Assembly (NCBI GenBank): GCA_964574985.1
Contig: CAZNPH010000006.1
Coordinates: 62,001 to 126,000 of the forward strand
DNA length: 64,000 nucleotides
Direction: 5' to 3'
DNA from: CAZNPH01 sp964574985
Lineage (GTDB): Bacteria > Bacteroidota > Bacteroidia > Bacteroidales > SM23-62
The notes under the pieces are model-generated. The model ran no database searches and had not been told where the DNA came from. It saw only the letters and a program-made list of their open reading frames with translations. Below are positions 26,956-36,466 of this stretch, in pieces (the first letter of the stretch is position 1; every line of letters begins with the position of its first letter). A program made the position numbers and the translations under genes.

Positions 26956-27705
26956 ATGAAAATCAAAAAGATACTGATCTCGCAACCAAAACCGGAAAAC
27001 GGCAAATCTCCCTACAACAATCTGGCCGAAAACAACAACCTTCAAATTGATTTCAAGCAATTTATACATGTTGAACCGGTACCTTGCCGGGAATTCCGCC
27101 AGTGCCGCATTGAGATCCTGGATCACACGGCCGTCATATTCAACAGCAAGAATTCCGTCGATCATTTTTTCAGGATCTGTGAAGAGATGCGGATCACCGT
27201 TCCCGATTCGATGAAATATTTCTGTAAATCCGAAGCCACAGCATTTTATTTGCAGAAATACATCGTTTACAGAAAAAGAAAGATCTTTTATGCCAACGGT
27301 TGTTTTGATGATCTGCTGAACATCATTCTGAAACACAGGGGAGAGAAATATCTTGTGCCCCTGTCAGACTCTCACAATAATTTCATACCCAAAACATTGA
27401 GGAAGCACAAGATCAAATTTACCAAAGCGGTCATTTACCGGACCGTTTGCAGTGATTTGTCCGATATTTCCGCAATGGATTACGATGTACTGGTCTTTTT
27501 CAGTCCGTCCGGCATAAAATCACTGATCAAAAATTTCCCCGGCTTCAAACAAAACAACATTAAGATCGCCTCATTCGGTACCTTCACTGCCAAGGCTGTC
27601 AGGGAATCCGGACTAAGGCTTGATCTGGAAGCACCCCAGCCCGATGTTCCATCCATGGCCATGGCCCTGGAGAAATTCATTGTTGAGCAAAACAGGAATC
27701 ATTGA
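26956..27705 (+). CDS. hemD: uroporphyrinogen-III synthase
   Basis: HemD cyclises hydroxymethylbilane with inversion of ring D in haem and sirohaem synthesis. Members are poorly conserved; the 249-residue length, the two alternating alpha/beta halves and blocks such as VIFNSKNSVDHFF, VFFSPSGIKSLIKNF and IASFGTFTAKAVRESGL (the T-A/V region near the C-terminus) fit. The position between DUF4271 and rnpA is typical for the phylum. The last bases TTGA overlap the rnpA start. Confidence 0.85.
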   Translation: MKIKKILISQPKPENGKSPYNNLAENNNLQIDFKQFIHVEPVPCREFRQCRIEILDHTAVIFNSKNSVDHFFRICEEMRITVPDSMKYFCKSEATAFYLQKYIVYRKRKIFYANGCFDDLLNIILKHRGEKYLVPLSDSHNNFIPKTLRKHKIKFTKAVIYRTVCSDLSDISAMDYDVLVFFSPSGIKSLIKNFPGFKQNNIKIASFGTFTAKAVRESGLRLDLEAPQPDVPSMAMALEKFIVEQNRNH

Positions 27706-28109
27706 TCCGCAGGAATACTTTCCGGAAAGAGGAGAGACTGAAAAGCCGCAAAATAATCGGGGAAGTGGTGGAAAAAGGCCAAAGCTTTCATATTTCCCCA
27801 TTACGTGCTGTTTATATTTTCCGCAGTCCCGGTGAAAAAGACTGCCCGATTGAAATTGTGATCTCCGTAGGCAAAAAGTCGTTTAAAAAAGCGGTTCAAA
27901 GGAATTATATCAAAAGGATCATCCGCGAATCGTACCGCAGGAACAAACATGAATTACACCGTGAACTGGAACGGAAAAGGATCAAGCTATATATAATGGT
28001 CATTTATACCCGGAGAGAGACCGTTGATTATGCGGTCATTGAAGCCTCGGTGAAAAAACTGCTGGAGCGTCTCATAAAAAAAGTATCTTTGCAAAACCAA
28101 TTCGAATAA
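27702..28109 (+). CDS. rnpA: ribonuclease P protein component
   Basis: RnpA binds the RNase P RNA and helps process the 5' ends of precursor tRNAs. The 135-residue product has the family order: FRKEERLKSRKII near the N-terminus, the aromatic cleft, and the RNR-like motif GKKSFKKAVQRNYIKRIIRE (residues about 57-76). No ATG is available at the N-terminus; the frame must begin at the TTG at 27702, which overlaps the hemD stop as TTGA. Here it is not next to rpmH. An internal -7 box at its end may drive the S41 protease gene. Confidence 0.9.
   Translation: MIRRNTFRKEERLKSRKIIGEVVEKGQSFHISPLRAVYIFRSPGEKDCPIEIVISVGKKSFKKAVQRNYIKRIIRESYRRNKHELHRELERKRIKLYIMVIYTRRETVDYAVIEASVKKLLERLIKKVSLQNQFE
28084..28091 (+). 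promoter_or_regulatory. -7 box (TATCTTTG) for the S41 peptidase gene
   Basis: An exact TAnnTTTG match overlapping the last codons of rnpA, 30 bases before the ATG at 28121. Expected transcript start is near 28098. Confidence 0.45.
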
Positions 28110-28120
28110 ACCTTTCGGCA

Positions 28121-29857
28121 ATGACCCATGATCAATCCATCGATCAAAGACAAAAGGACATGAAGTTCCGCAAACGCAAAATCAGGCTCCTGAAATTGAG
28201 TGCGGTCACTTTTTTACTGGCTTTATCAATTGGTTTTCTTGCCTTTAACAGTGATGATTTCAAACTTGTCAAAAGCCTCGAAATCTATTATAATTTGTTC
28301 CGGGAACTTACCCTTTTTTATGTAGACGAGATAAATCCCGAAAAACTGGTTCATTCCAGCATCGACGGGATGCTGAAGGAACTGGACCCTTATACTACAT
28401 TCATTCCGGAGTCTGAAAAGGAAGATTTTAATTTCATGACCACCGGCCAGTACGGTGGGATCGGCGCATTGATCAGAAAAAGAGATGATTATGCGATCAT
28501 TGCTGAACCGTATGAAAATTTTCCGGCAGCCAGGGCAGGATTGCGGGCCGGCGACATTATCCTTTCCATTGACGGGAAAAGCATGAAAGATGCAGAGATC
28601 AGCCATGTCAGTGAAAACCTGAAAGGCGCCCCCGATACGGAAGTCCGTTTACAGATCAAACGCCTGGGCAGCAAACGGCCGTTGCAGAAGACACTGATCA
28701 GGAAAATCATCAAGATCAGCAATGTTCCCTACCATGCCATGCTGACCGGGGAAACCGGTTATATCCGGCTTTCCAATTTCACCAAAGACGCCGCCAGCGA
28801 AACAAAGCAGGCCCTGACCGGTTTGCTGGAAAACCATCAGCCGTCGGGAATCATTCTGGACCTGAGAAACAATCCGGGCGGACTCCTGATCGAATCGGTT
28901 GACGTGTGCAATCTTTTCATCGAAAAAGACCAGGAGGTCGTCAGTACACGCGGCAAGGTAGAACAATGGGATCAAACCTACAAAACCCGTCACAACCCTG
29001 TTGATACCGCCATCTCCCTTGTTGTCATGGTTTCCCGTGGTTCGGCATCCGCAAGCGAAATTGTGGCCGGCGCCATGCAGGATCTTGACCGGGCAGTTAT
29101 CCTCGGACAAAGAACATTCGGAAAAGGACTTGTGCAAACCACCCGTGAACTGGTCTATAATACACAATTGAAAGTGACCACGGCCAAGTATTACATTCCC
29201 AGCGGAAGATGCATCCAGGCACTGGATTATTCCAACCGGAATGAGAACGGCAGTGTAGGGAATATTCCGGATTCACTCGTTTCCACATACTCCACCCGCA
29301 ATGGAAGAACCGTCTATGACGGGGGAGGCATCAGGCCCGACTTGGAAACAAAACCTGCTGATTACAGTCAGTTTACAAAGGAACTTTTCATACAAAATAT
29401 GATATTTGATTTCGCCACCCGCTACAGGAACAGAAAGGACAGCATCCCCGGTGTTCACCGGTTCAGGATCAGGGATGATCTTTTCAATCATTTCAGGGAA
29501 TACGTGACCCAACAGGATTTTTCTTACCAGACAAAGAGCGAACAGGAACTTGAAAAGCTTATGGAAACCGCCAGGAAGGAAAAATATTATGATCTGGCCG
29601 AGGATTCTTTTCTTGCCCTCGGAAAAAAACTGGCACACAACAATGAAAAGGATTTTGTCAATTTCAGGGATGAGATCGAAAGACTCCTGGAACAGGAAAT
29701 AGCGGCCCGTTATTATTACCAGAAAGGCCGCATAAAAGCATCCATGGAATCAGACCAGGAAATCAAAAAGGCCGTCAGCATCCTTGAGGATCCTTCCAGA
29801 TACAATGACATCCTGAAACCCGTTCCAGAGAAACATAGCGCCGCCGTGCAGAACTGA
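28121..29857 (+). CDS. S41 family C-terminal processing peptidase
   Basis: A 578-residue Ctp/Prc-type protease, anchored or exported by one helix (about residues 24-42). A PDZ domain lies at about 105-180 (YGGIGALIR, GLRAGDIILSIDG). The catalytic part contains LRNNPGG, the Ser-containing GSASASE (307-313) and the Lys-containing FGKGLVQ (333-339), so the Ser-Lys pair is intact. A helical C-terminal extension (about 430-570) is typical of the Bacteroidota form. Starts at codons 1 and 14 are both possible. Such proteases trim or degrade periplasmic proteins. Confidence 0.92.
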   Translation: MTHDQSIDQRQKDMKFRKRKIRLLKLSAVTFLLALSIGFLAFNSDDFKLVKSLEIYYNLFRELTLFYVDEINPEKLVHSSIDGMLKELDPYTTFIPESEKEDFNFMTTGQYGGIGALIRKRDDYAIIAEPYENFPAARAGLRAGDIILSIDGKSMKDAEISHVSENLKGAPDTEVRLQIKRLGSKRPLQKTLIRKIIKISNVPYHAMLTGETGYIRLSNFTKDAASETKQALTGLLENHQPSGIILDLRNNPGGLLIESVDVCNLFIEKDQEVVSTRGKVEQWDQTYKTRHNPVDTAISLVVMVSRGSASASEIVAGAMQDLDRAVILGQRTFGKGLVQTTRELVYNTQLKVTTAKYYIPSGRCIQALDYSNRNENGSVGNIPDSLVSTYSTRNGRTVYDGGGIRPDLETKPADYSQFTKELFIQNMIFDFATRYRNRKDSIPGVHRFRIRDDLFNHFREYVTQQDFSYQTKSEQELEKLMETARKEKYYDLAEDSFLALGKKLAHNNEKDFVNFRDEIERLLEQEIAARYYYQKGRIKASMESDQEIKKAVSILEDPSRYNDILKPVPEKHSAAVQN

Positions 29858-29867
29858 ATACGACTGC

Positions 29868-30101
29868 TTATCCTCCTTCAAAAGGCGGGATCAGGGTAAT
29901 CTCATCCAGATTTTTCAATTTCCGGTCAGGACTTGCTTTTTCCCCGTTCACCGACACGGCAAAATCATACCGTGAAATCCCGGGAAATCTTTTTTCCAAC
30001 TGCCCGATCAATTCTTCCACATGATCCATCTCATTGAATTCAATGGTTTCATGTTTTGTGATTTCCCTCAAAATCCCGTAAAAATGGATCTTTACGGTCA
30101 T
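29868..30101 (-). CDS. MoaD/ThiS-family sulfur carrier
   Basis: A 77-residue beta-grasp protein ending in Gly-Gly, the form that is adenylated and thiocarboxylated by MoeB/ThiF-type enzymes. The pattern VKIHFYGILREIT, the middle VSVNGEKA and the end LIPPFEGG match MoaD. No other molybdopterin genes are in the window; the likely activating enzyme is encoded at 9193-10008. The ATG overlaps the stop of the rhamnosidase gene (ATGA), which is odd for a cofactor gene. Confidence 0.85.
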   Translation of the reverse strand: MTVKIHFYGILREITKHETIEFNEMDHVEELIGQLEKRFPGISRYDFAVSVNGEKASPDRKLKNLDEITLIPPFEGG

Positions 30102-32782
30102 AATCCGGTTTTTTTACATTCAATGGCATATCGACCTGAGGGGATATGAATCCGGTTCCTCCCCGTATACCTGAATTTTTCCCTGTCTTTGACCTGGAAA
30201 TCCCCGGGCAGATAAACCGTGGCCGATGTGTTTACAGGCACCTGCACCCTTAAAATCACCCGTTCGCCTTCCCTGGACCAGCCGGAGCTGATGGTTCCGA
30301 AGGGACCTTCATGTTCCGCGTTGACCCATTTCAGATCATCGATAAAAGCAGGTTTTATGATCACATGTTTGAAACCCGGCTGTTCCGGATCGGGATTGAT
30401 GCCTACCAGTGTTTGATAGAACCATTCACTCACACTGCCAAACATAACATGATTGAGCGACATGCTGCCATCCCAATCCTGCCACAGGGTATTTGCCCCC
30501 TGATCGATCCACCATGCATACCCCGGAAAATCCCTGTGATTGAGCATTTGATAGACAATATTGCTGTAATGGGGGTCATCCGAGGCATTGAAAATGGATT
30601 TTACCCCCACCACCCCGGCATCAAAATGATGGTCATTGTTAACAATGATGCTGCAGAGCCCACGCAGAACGGGTTCCAGGTATTTTTCAGGCACCAGCCC
30701 CAGTGCAAGGGCCAGGGCCATGGAAGTCTGTCCCCCATTTCCGTATGTATTTGTTTTCCGGTCAAAATACTTTCTATTGAAAGCTTTTTTGATCTTTCCG
30801 GCTTTTTCAGAAAAAATGGCAGATTGATCTTCCTTTTGAGCCACAGCAGACATTTTTGCTGCCAGACGGGTAAGACGGTAGTAATAGGCTGAAGAAAGAA
30901 TGCCGGGTTCCGTTTGAGTTCCAATGGCTTTATGATCGTCAATGCCCACATCCAGCAAATTATTGACAGCAAGTGCATTCAAATAATCCATGTATTTCAG
31001 GACCGGTTCATAAAACCGTTCAATGATCGCGGTATCCCCGGTGTATTCGTACAGGCACCATCCAATGAGCATAAACGCTCCGTGCCATTGCGGCCCATGA
31101 TGGTTTCCGCGAAAAACTTCGCTGTCACCGTACCCCCAGCCGCTGGTGGGTACTATGGAAGGCAAACTTCCGTCTTTCCTTTGTGCAGCCACAAAATCAT
31201 CCAGCCATTTAATATAGGAAGTTGCCACATGGTAATTATACAAACCGGCTTCGGCGACCAGATGGCCGTCTCCGGTCCAGCCGATTTTTTCACGGTGCGG
31301 ACAATCCGTGGGAATGCCATGGTAATTGCCGATATATGACCAGCGGGTCAGTTCCTGTATCCGGTTCAAAAGGGGATTCGAACAGGCAAAGCCCCCGGCC
31401 GGCTCAAAAGAAGTATGCACCACCACCCCGGTAAGGGTTTGCCTGCCGGGTTTCACCGGCAGGCCCGATACTTCCACATATTGAAATCCATGATAGACAA
31501 ACCGCGGGTTCCATGTTTCAATCCCCTCACCCTTTAAGGTATAGATATCTGTCTGGGCCTTTCCTGTTTTCAGGAACCGCAGGATCTGTTTCTGTTCCAC
31601 ACGTCCATCGGGATGCAGTTTTTCACCGTGTTTAAGCACAATTTCCGTACCCTTCGGGCCGGCCACCCTGATCCGGCTGTAGCCGGCAATGTTCTGTCCC
31701 AGATCGAACACATAGACGCCTGGCCCGGTCTCGTCAACAGAAACCGGGCGGATCTCCCTCATTTCTTTAATAGCAGGCAATTGCTGGGCCATTCGTTTTC
31801 CTCCCGGTGAAGGCACTTCCACCGCCGGCAACCATTCCCGGTCATCAAACCAGGGCTGGCTCCATCCGGGCATCTCCCGCCTGGCATCATAATGCTCTCC
31901 GTTCCTGATGCCGTCATACAGGATGGGGCCCTGACTGCATTTCCATGTTCTGTCACTGGAAATCACCAGGGTTGTTCCGTCTTTATAACGGATCTCCAGC
32001 TGGCAAAGCATGGCAGGATAAGCCCTCCAGGGAGCCAGATTGAACTGCCATGCAGACCGGGCAAAATGATTGAACCATCCCGTACCCAGTACCAGCCCCA
32101 TTGCATTTTCCGAATCATTCAAATAATCGCCGACATCAAATACCAGATATTTGATATGCTTGTCATAGCGCGTTTTGACAGGATCAAGGACATGATCACC
32201 CACTTTTTTTCCGTTGATGTACATTTCAAAATAGCCCAAACCGGTTACATACGCCCTGGCCGAAGAAATTTCTTTATCCACTGTAAAATGTTTCCGGAAA
32301 AAAGGAGCAGGTCTGGGCTTATACAAAGTATCCGGAAACGAAGGATGTCTCAGCCACCTGGCCTGCCAGTCTTTTTCATCCAGCAGGCCCATTTCCCAGA
32401 AAGCGGGAAGGCTGATGCCGGATGCTTTCCCTTCCCTGTCCCATACCTTCACTTTCCAGAAACATTTCTGGCGGGACTTCAGCCTTTTGCCCCGGTAAGG
32501 AACGGTAACGGATTGATCTGAAATGACCTTACCCGAATTCCATAAATCAGCTACTGACGGCTTCAACCGGTCAGGGGACGATGCCACCAGTATCTGGTAG
32601 GCTGTCTGTTTTTGTCCCCGGATATTGCTTTGCATCTTCCATCCCAGGACCGGATGGTGTTCTTCAATGCCCAGGGGATTGGTTTGATACTGACAACTCA
32701 GATCCGTTATGATCATATCATTGCCGGTTGAATCCGCCGTCAACCAGGAAAATAACAAGATAATCAAAATTTGTCCGGTCAT
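30098..32782 (-). CDS. alpha-L-rhamnosidase (GH78)
   Basis: A secreted 894-residue enzyme that removes terminal L-rhamnose from plant or algal glycans and bacterial polysaccharides. It has a signal peptide (hydrophobic ILIILLFSWL), N-terminal beta-sandwich domains (including WKVKVWDREGKAS and ARAYVTGLGYFEMYINGKKV) and the (alpha/alpha)6 barrel with the GH78 motif DCPHREKIGWTGDGH, followed by YGDSEVFRGNHHG and a C-terminal beta domain. No SusC/SusD or other glycan genes are nearby; it lies between polA and the MoaD-like gene on the same strand. Confidence 0.92.
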   Translation of the reverse strand: MTGQILIILLFSWLTADSTGNDMIITDLSCQYQTNPLGIEEHHPVLGWKMQSNIRGQKQTAYQILVASSPDRLKPSVADLWNSGKVISDQSVTVPYRGKRLKSRQKCFWKVKVWDREGKASGISLPAFWEMGLLDEKDWQARWLRHPSFPDTLYKPRPAPFFRKHFTVDKEISSARAYVTGLGYFEMYINGKKVGDHVLDPVKTRYDKHIKYLVFDVGDYLNDSENAMGLVLGTGWFNHFARSAWQFNLAPWRAYPAMLCQLEIRYKDGTTLVISSDRTWKCSQGPILYDGIRNGEHYDARREMPGWSQPWFDDREWLPAVEVPSPGGKRMAQQLPAIKEMREIRPVSVDETGPGVYVFDLGQNIAGYSRIRVAGPKGTEIVLKHGEKLHPDGRVEQKQILRFLKTGKAQTDIYTLKGEGIETWNPRFVYHGFQYVEVSGLPVKPGRQTLTGVVVHTSFEPAGGFACSNPLLNRIQELTRWSYIGNYHGIPTDCPHREKIGWTGDGHLVAEAGLYNYHVATSYIKWLDDFVAAQRKDGSLPSIVPTSGWGYGDSEVFRGNHHGPQWHGAFMLIGWCLYEYTGDTAIIERFYEPVLKYMDYLNALAVNNLLDVGIDDHKAIGTQTEPGILSSAYYYRLTRLAAKMSAVAQKEDQSAIFSEKAGKIKKAFNRKYFDRKTNTYGNGGQTSMALALALGLVPEKYLEPVLRGLCSIIVNNDHHFDAGVVGVKSIFNASDDPHYSNIVYQMLNHRDFPGYAWWIDQGANTLWQDWDGSMSLNHVMFGSVSEWFYQTLVGINPDPEQPGFKHVIIKPAFIDDLKWVNAEHEGPFGTISSGWSREGERVILRVQVPVNTSATVYLPGDFQVKDREKFRYTGRNRIHIPSGRYAIECKKTGL

Positions 32783-32806
32783 ATGATCATAAAATTGGTT
32801 TTGTGT

Positions 32807-35575
32807 TCAATGTGCTTCCAGCCAGTTGTTCCCGGTCCCCCAATCCACCTTCAGGGGGACTTCCAGATTCACCACGTTTTCCATTTCCCAAACCACCATC
32901 TCCCTGACCGCATCCAGTTCTTTCTCCGGTACATCGAATATCAATTCGTCATGCACCTGCAGGATCATATTTGTTTGTAAACTTCTTTCTTTTATTCTGC
33001 GGTCGATGTTGACCATGGCCTTTTTGATGATGTCCGCGGCAGTACCCTGCAGGGGTGCATTGATGGCATTGCGTTCCGCAAAACCCCGTACAACAGAATT
33101 CCTGGAATTGATGTCTTTCAGATATCTTTTTCTTCCGAATAAAGTAGACACAAATCCCTCCTCCCTGGCTCTCCGGATCACCTGATCCATGTATTCCCTA
33201 ACCCCGGGATAAGACCTGAAATAGCCATCAATAAGTTCTCCGGCCTCTTTTCTGGGTATTTTCAGCCTCTGGGACAAGCCGAACGCAGATATGCCGTAAA
33301 TGATCCCGAAATTGGCCGTTTTAGCAGCGGATCGCATTTCCCGGGTAACCTCCGTTTGCCTGACATCAAAAATTTTCGAAGCGGTGGCCATATGGATGTC
33401 CTCCTGCGCATTGAATGCATTGATCATGGACGGATCCCTGCTCATGTGTGCCATCAAACGCAACTCAATCTGTGAATAATCAGCACTGAACAATATGTTT
33501 TCCGGGGCCGAAGGAACGAATGTCTTTCTTATTTCCCTTCCCCGTTCTTCCCTGACGGGAATATTCTGCAGGTTGGGCTTATTGGAGCTGAGCCTACCTG
33601 TCGAAGTAAGGGCCTGGTTGAAAGAGGTATGGATCTTCCCCGTTTGCGGGTTCACCAGTCGGGGAAGTGCTTCGACATATGTACTTAGTAATTTCTTTAA
33701 TGTCCTGAACAATAGAACTTTATTGACAATGGGGTGCTTGCCGGAAAGGGCCTCCAACACTTCTTCACTGGTGGAATATTGCCGGGTCCGGGTTTTTTTG
33801 GCTTTGTCCTGGATCTTTAGCTTTTCAAATAAAATGACTCCAAGCTGCCTGGGGGATGAAATATTGAAACTTTCTCCGGCCATCCCGGTGATTTCCTCTT
33901 CCAGGGAACGGATTTCCTCTTCCAGCTGTTTGCCACAAGTCTGCAAACCCTCGATATCCAGTTTGAATCCTGCCCTTTCCATTCGGGCAAGAACACCGAT
34001 CAGGGGCATTTCTATTTCTTCAGACAGCCTGACCAGATCTTTTTCATGAAGTTTTGTATCCAGCACCGATGCAAGTTGCCAGGCAATATCGGCATCCTCA
34101 CAGGCATAATCACAGACTTTCCGAAGGGGCACATCCCGCATGTTGATTTGCCTTTTGCCTTTCTCACCGATCAGGGATTCGATGGGGACCGGACTGTAGC
34201 CGAGCATTGTCCTGGCCATATCGTCCAGATTGTGTTTCAATTCAGGCCTGAGCACATAGTGTGCAATCATGGTATCGAACAGCTCACCACAGACTTCAAT
34301 GCCATAACCGGCCAGTATCTGAATGTCATATTTCAGGTTCTGGCCGATCTTTTTCTTTTTTGCGTCCCTGAACAAAGGGTCAAACTTTTCAAGCTTTTTA
34401 CGTACCTGTTGCCGGTCCTCTTCCATGGGTACGTAATATGCTTCATGGTCTTCCCATGAAAAAGATATCCCGGTTATTTCCGCGGTCATGGGATCAAGGC
34501 CCGTGGTTTCCGTGTCGAAACAAAAAGCATCCAGGTGTTCCATTTTGTGTAAAAGGTCTTCCATATCCCTTTTGCCCTGAACCAACCGGTAGTTATGCCC
34601 GACATCTTCAATTCTTTTGTATTTCTGCTCCCGGAGTTCATCCCGGAACAACACCCCCTGCCGGAAATCATGATCATTTGTAACGGCTGAAGGAATCCCG
34701 ATGATCCTTTCCTTAATGGTTTTGAATTCCAGTTCATCAAAGATTTCAGCCAGTGTTTCCTTGTCCGGATCTCCCCGCCTTAATTTGTCCATGTCAAGTG
34801 TAACGGGAACATCAGTAACAATGGTGGCCAACACTTTTGAAATTTTTATCTGAGGGATCGATTGCTCAATCTTTTCTTTTTGTTTCCCGGTAAATTCACC
34901 GATACTGTCGATCAGTTTTTCAACGCTCCCGTAACGGGAAATCAGTTTTTTGGCGGTTACTTCCCCGATCCCTTCCACACCGGGGATATTGTCCGAGCTG
35001 TCCCCCCACAGGGCCAGTATATCGATCATTTGTTGAGGATCTTCCACCATGAATTGTTCTTTTACATCTTCTTTTCTGATGATCTTTGCCTGGCTTCCCG
35101 ATTTGCCCGGTTTATAAATATGGATCCGGTCCGAAACCAACTGGGAAAAATCTTTATCCGGGGTCATCATATATACGGTCACTCCCGATTTTTCCGCCTT
35201 TTTTGCCAGGGTGCCGATTACATCATCCGCTTCAAAATTTTCCACCTCGATGACCGGAATTCGAAACCCCCTGATGATCTCCTTGATGCGGGGGACTGCT
35301 TTTTTGATGTCTTCCGGCGTTTCTTCACGGTTCGCCTTATATTGTTCGTATATCTTTTGGCGAAAGGTCGGGCCGGGCGGATCGAATACCACGGCGATAT
35401 ATTCCGGATCCTGGTTTTTCAGAAGCTCTTCAAGGGTCAGTGTAAATCCGAATATGGCAGAAGTGTTCTGTCCTTTGGAATTGACAATCCGGTTGCGGAT
35501 GAAAGCATAAAATGAACGGAATATCAGCGCGTAAGCATCCAGCAGGAACAAGCGGTGATTTTTTCTCTGTGTCAT
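32807..35575 (-). CDS. polA: DNA polymerase I
   Basis: A 922-residue repair and Okazaki-fragment polymerase with all three domains. Residues 1-290 form the 5'-3' exonuclease (LLDAYALIFRSFYAF, then EADDVIG and DSSDNIPGVEGIG). Residues about 320-510 form a 3'-5' exonuclease with FDTETTGLDP, so the proofreading acids are kept. The rest is the polymerase, with SADYSQIELR (motif A), TANFGIIYG (motif B) and HDELIFDV (motif C). Length is normal. The queD-like gene is 11 bases upstream on the same strand. Confidence 0.97.
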   Translation of the reverse strand: MTQRKNHRLFLLDAYALIFRSFYAFIRNRIVNSKGQNTSAIFGFTLTLEELLKNQDPEYIAVVFDPPGPTFRQKIYEQYKANREETPEDIKKAVPRIKEIIRGFRIPVIEVENFEADDVIGTLAKKAEKSGVTVYMMTPDKDFSQLVSDRIHIYKPGKSGSQAKIIRKEDVKEQFMVEDPQQMIDILALWGDSSDNIPGVEGIGEVTAKKLISRYGSVEKLIDSIGEFTGKQKEKIEQSIPQIKISKVLATIVTDVPVTLDMDKLRRGDPDKETLAEIFDELEFKTIKERIIGIPSAVTNDHDFRQGVLFRDELREQKYKRIEDVGHNYRLVQGKRDMEDLLHKMEHLDAFCFDTETTGLDPMTAEITGISFSWEDHEAYYVPMEEDRQQVRKKLEKFDPLFRDAKKKKIGQNLKYDIQILAGYGIEVCGELFDTMIAHYVLRPELKHNLDDMARTMLGYSPVPIESLIGEKGKRQINMRDVPLRKVCDYACEDADIAWQLASVLDTKLHEKDLVRLSEEIEMPLIGVLARMERAGFKLDIEGLQTCGKQLEEEIRSLEEEITGMAGESFNISSPRQLGVILFEKLKIQDKAKKTRTRQYSTSEEVLEALSGKHPIVNKVLLFRTLKKLLSTYVEALPRLVNPQTGKIHTSFNQALTSTGRLSSNKPNLQNIPVREERGREIRKTFVPSAPENILFSADYSQIELRLMAHMSRDPSMINAFNAQEDIHMATASKIFDVRQTEVTREMRSAAKTANFGIIYGISAFGLSQRLKIPRKEAGELIDGYFRSYPGVREYMDQVIRRAREEGFVSTLFGRKRYLKDINSRNSVVRGFAERNAINAPLQGTAADIIKKAMVNIDRRIKERSLQTNMILQVHDELIFDVPEKELDAVREMVVWEMENVVNLEVPLKVDWGTGNNWLEAH

Positions 35576-35586
35576 GGAAACGCTTT

Positions 35587-36030
35587 TTATTCTGATTCAA
35601 ACCATTCAACGCAGGAAGTGGCCGTTTCATATAACTTCAGACTGAACAGGTCAACCCCCGGAGGCAAAACCCTTTTGATTCCCCGGGCAATATTGGTCAC
35701 AAGATTCTCACTGGTGGGTGGAAAATCGACCATGTGGAGTTTTCCAAATAATTCATTGTTTTTTAGTTCCGGTTCAAATTCAGGATCTTTCTGGATCACC
35801 AGGGAATGATCGTAATGCCGGATGACATGTTCATCGATCAGTTCCTTCAGTTCCGAGAAATCCATAACCATCCCGTACTGGGGATCTTCTGCACTGTCGT
35901 TGGGTTTTCCTGTCACGGTGACCAGTAACTTGTAGGAGTGACCGTGTATATTTCTGCAGGGGCCGTTATATTTCCTCAGGGCATGGGCCATCTCAAAGGA
36001 AAATTCTTTTGTCAGCCGGATGTTGGTCAT
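35587..36030 (-). CDS. queD: 6-pyruvoyltetrahydropterin synthase / QueD family protein
   Basis: Most bacterial members make 6-carboxytetrahydropterin for queuosine. The 147-residue product has the zinc-binding histidines in FEMAHAL and NIHGHSY, the catalytic Cys in GPCRNIHGH, YDHSLV, and the substrate Glu near PTSENLV. No other queuosine genes (queC, queE) are nearby. A pterin-synthase role cannot be excluded by sequence alone. Confidence 0.88.
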   Translation of the reverse strand: MTNIRLTKEFSFEMAHALRKYNGPCRNIHGHSYKLLVTVTGKPNDSAEDPQYGMVMDFSELKELIDEHVIRHYDHSLVIQKDPEFEPELKNNELFGKLHMVDFPPTSENLVTNIARGIKRVLPPGVDLFSLKLYETATSCVEWFESE

Positions 36031-36051
36031 ACTGGAAATGGATTTCCCGTT

Positions 36052-36351
36052 TTAATCACAGGCACATTTGCTGATGCATTCCACGATATTGCTTAAATCT
36101 TTGTGCTTCAGGAAATAATAGGTGTTTTTTCCTTCCCGCCGGGAAGCAAGGACCCCTCTGTTTTTTAAAATACCCAGATGGTGAGAAGTGGTCGATTGTT
36201 CAATCTGCAACTTTTCATGAATCTGGGTAACCGTCATTCTTTTTCCGTTTTCCAGGTAATTCAAAATGGCGATTCTCATGGGATGGGCCATGGCTTTCAG
36301 CATATCCGCTGCATTTTCTAGTTGTTCGTTGGTTAAATGATCGATTCTCAT
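36052..36351 (-). CDS. ArsR/SmtB-family transcriptional regulator
   Basis: A 99-residue winged-helix repressor: LKAMAHPMRIAILNYL opens the fold, TVTQIHEKLQIEQSTTSHHL is the helix-turn-helix, and SRREGKNTYYFL is the wing. The classic alpha-3 metal site (ELCVCD) is absent, but the C-terminus ends ECISKCACD, with three Cys that could bind metal or sense redox state. The frame is open far upstream; the ATG at 36351 follows a good -7 box. It is divergent from the polyprenyl diphosphate synthase gene. Confidence 0.88.
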   Translation of the reverse strand: MRIDHLTNEQLENAADMLKAMAHPMRIAILNYLENGKRMTVTQIHEKLQIEQSTTSHHLGILKNRGVLASRREGKNTYYFLKHKDLSNIVECISKCACD

Positions 36352-36371
36352 TGTATACTCATTGACAAATG

Positions 36372-36379
36372 CAAATATA
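36372..36379 (-). promoter_or_regulatory. -7 box (TATATTTG) for the ArsR gene
   Basis: An exact TAnnTTTG match read on the minus strand, 20 bases before the ATG at 36351, within a very AT-rich tract. Together with the box at 36432 it makes a compact divergent promoter region. Confidence 0.5.
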
Positions 36380-36431
36380 TAAATATATCCAAAAAGAATT
36401 CCATCTTTTCCCTGGGCAAAGCGATAAATCT

Positions 36432-36439
36432 TATCTTTG
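36432..36439 (+). promoter_or_regulatory. -7 box (TATCTTTG) for the polyprenyl synthase gene
   Basis: An exact TAnnTTTG match. The expected transcript start near 36446 rules out the TTG at 36437 and the ATG at 36443 and supports the ATG at 36467. Confidence 0.5.
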
Positions 36440-36466
36440 CAGATGTTGCCATTGCCTGCGCCGACC

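Noticed and set aside
29868..29895. Terminator hairpin between the S41 peptidase and MoaD-like genes
   Set aside because: The CCTT/AAGG stem lies within the coding sequence of the MoaD-like C-terminus and has a mismatch; coding explains it.
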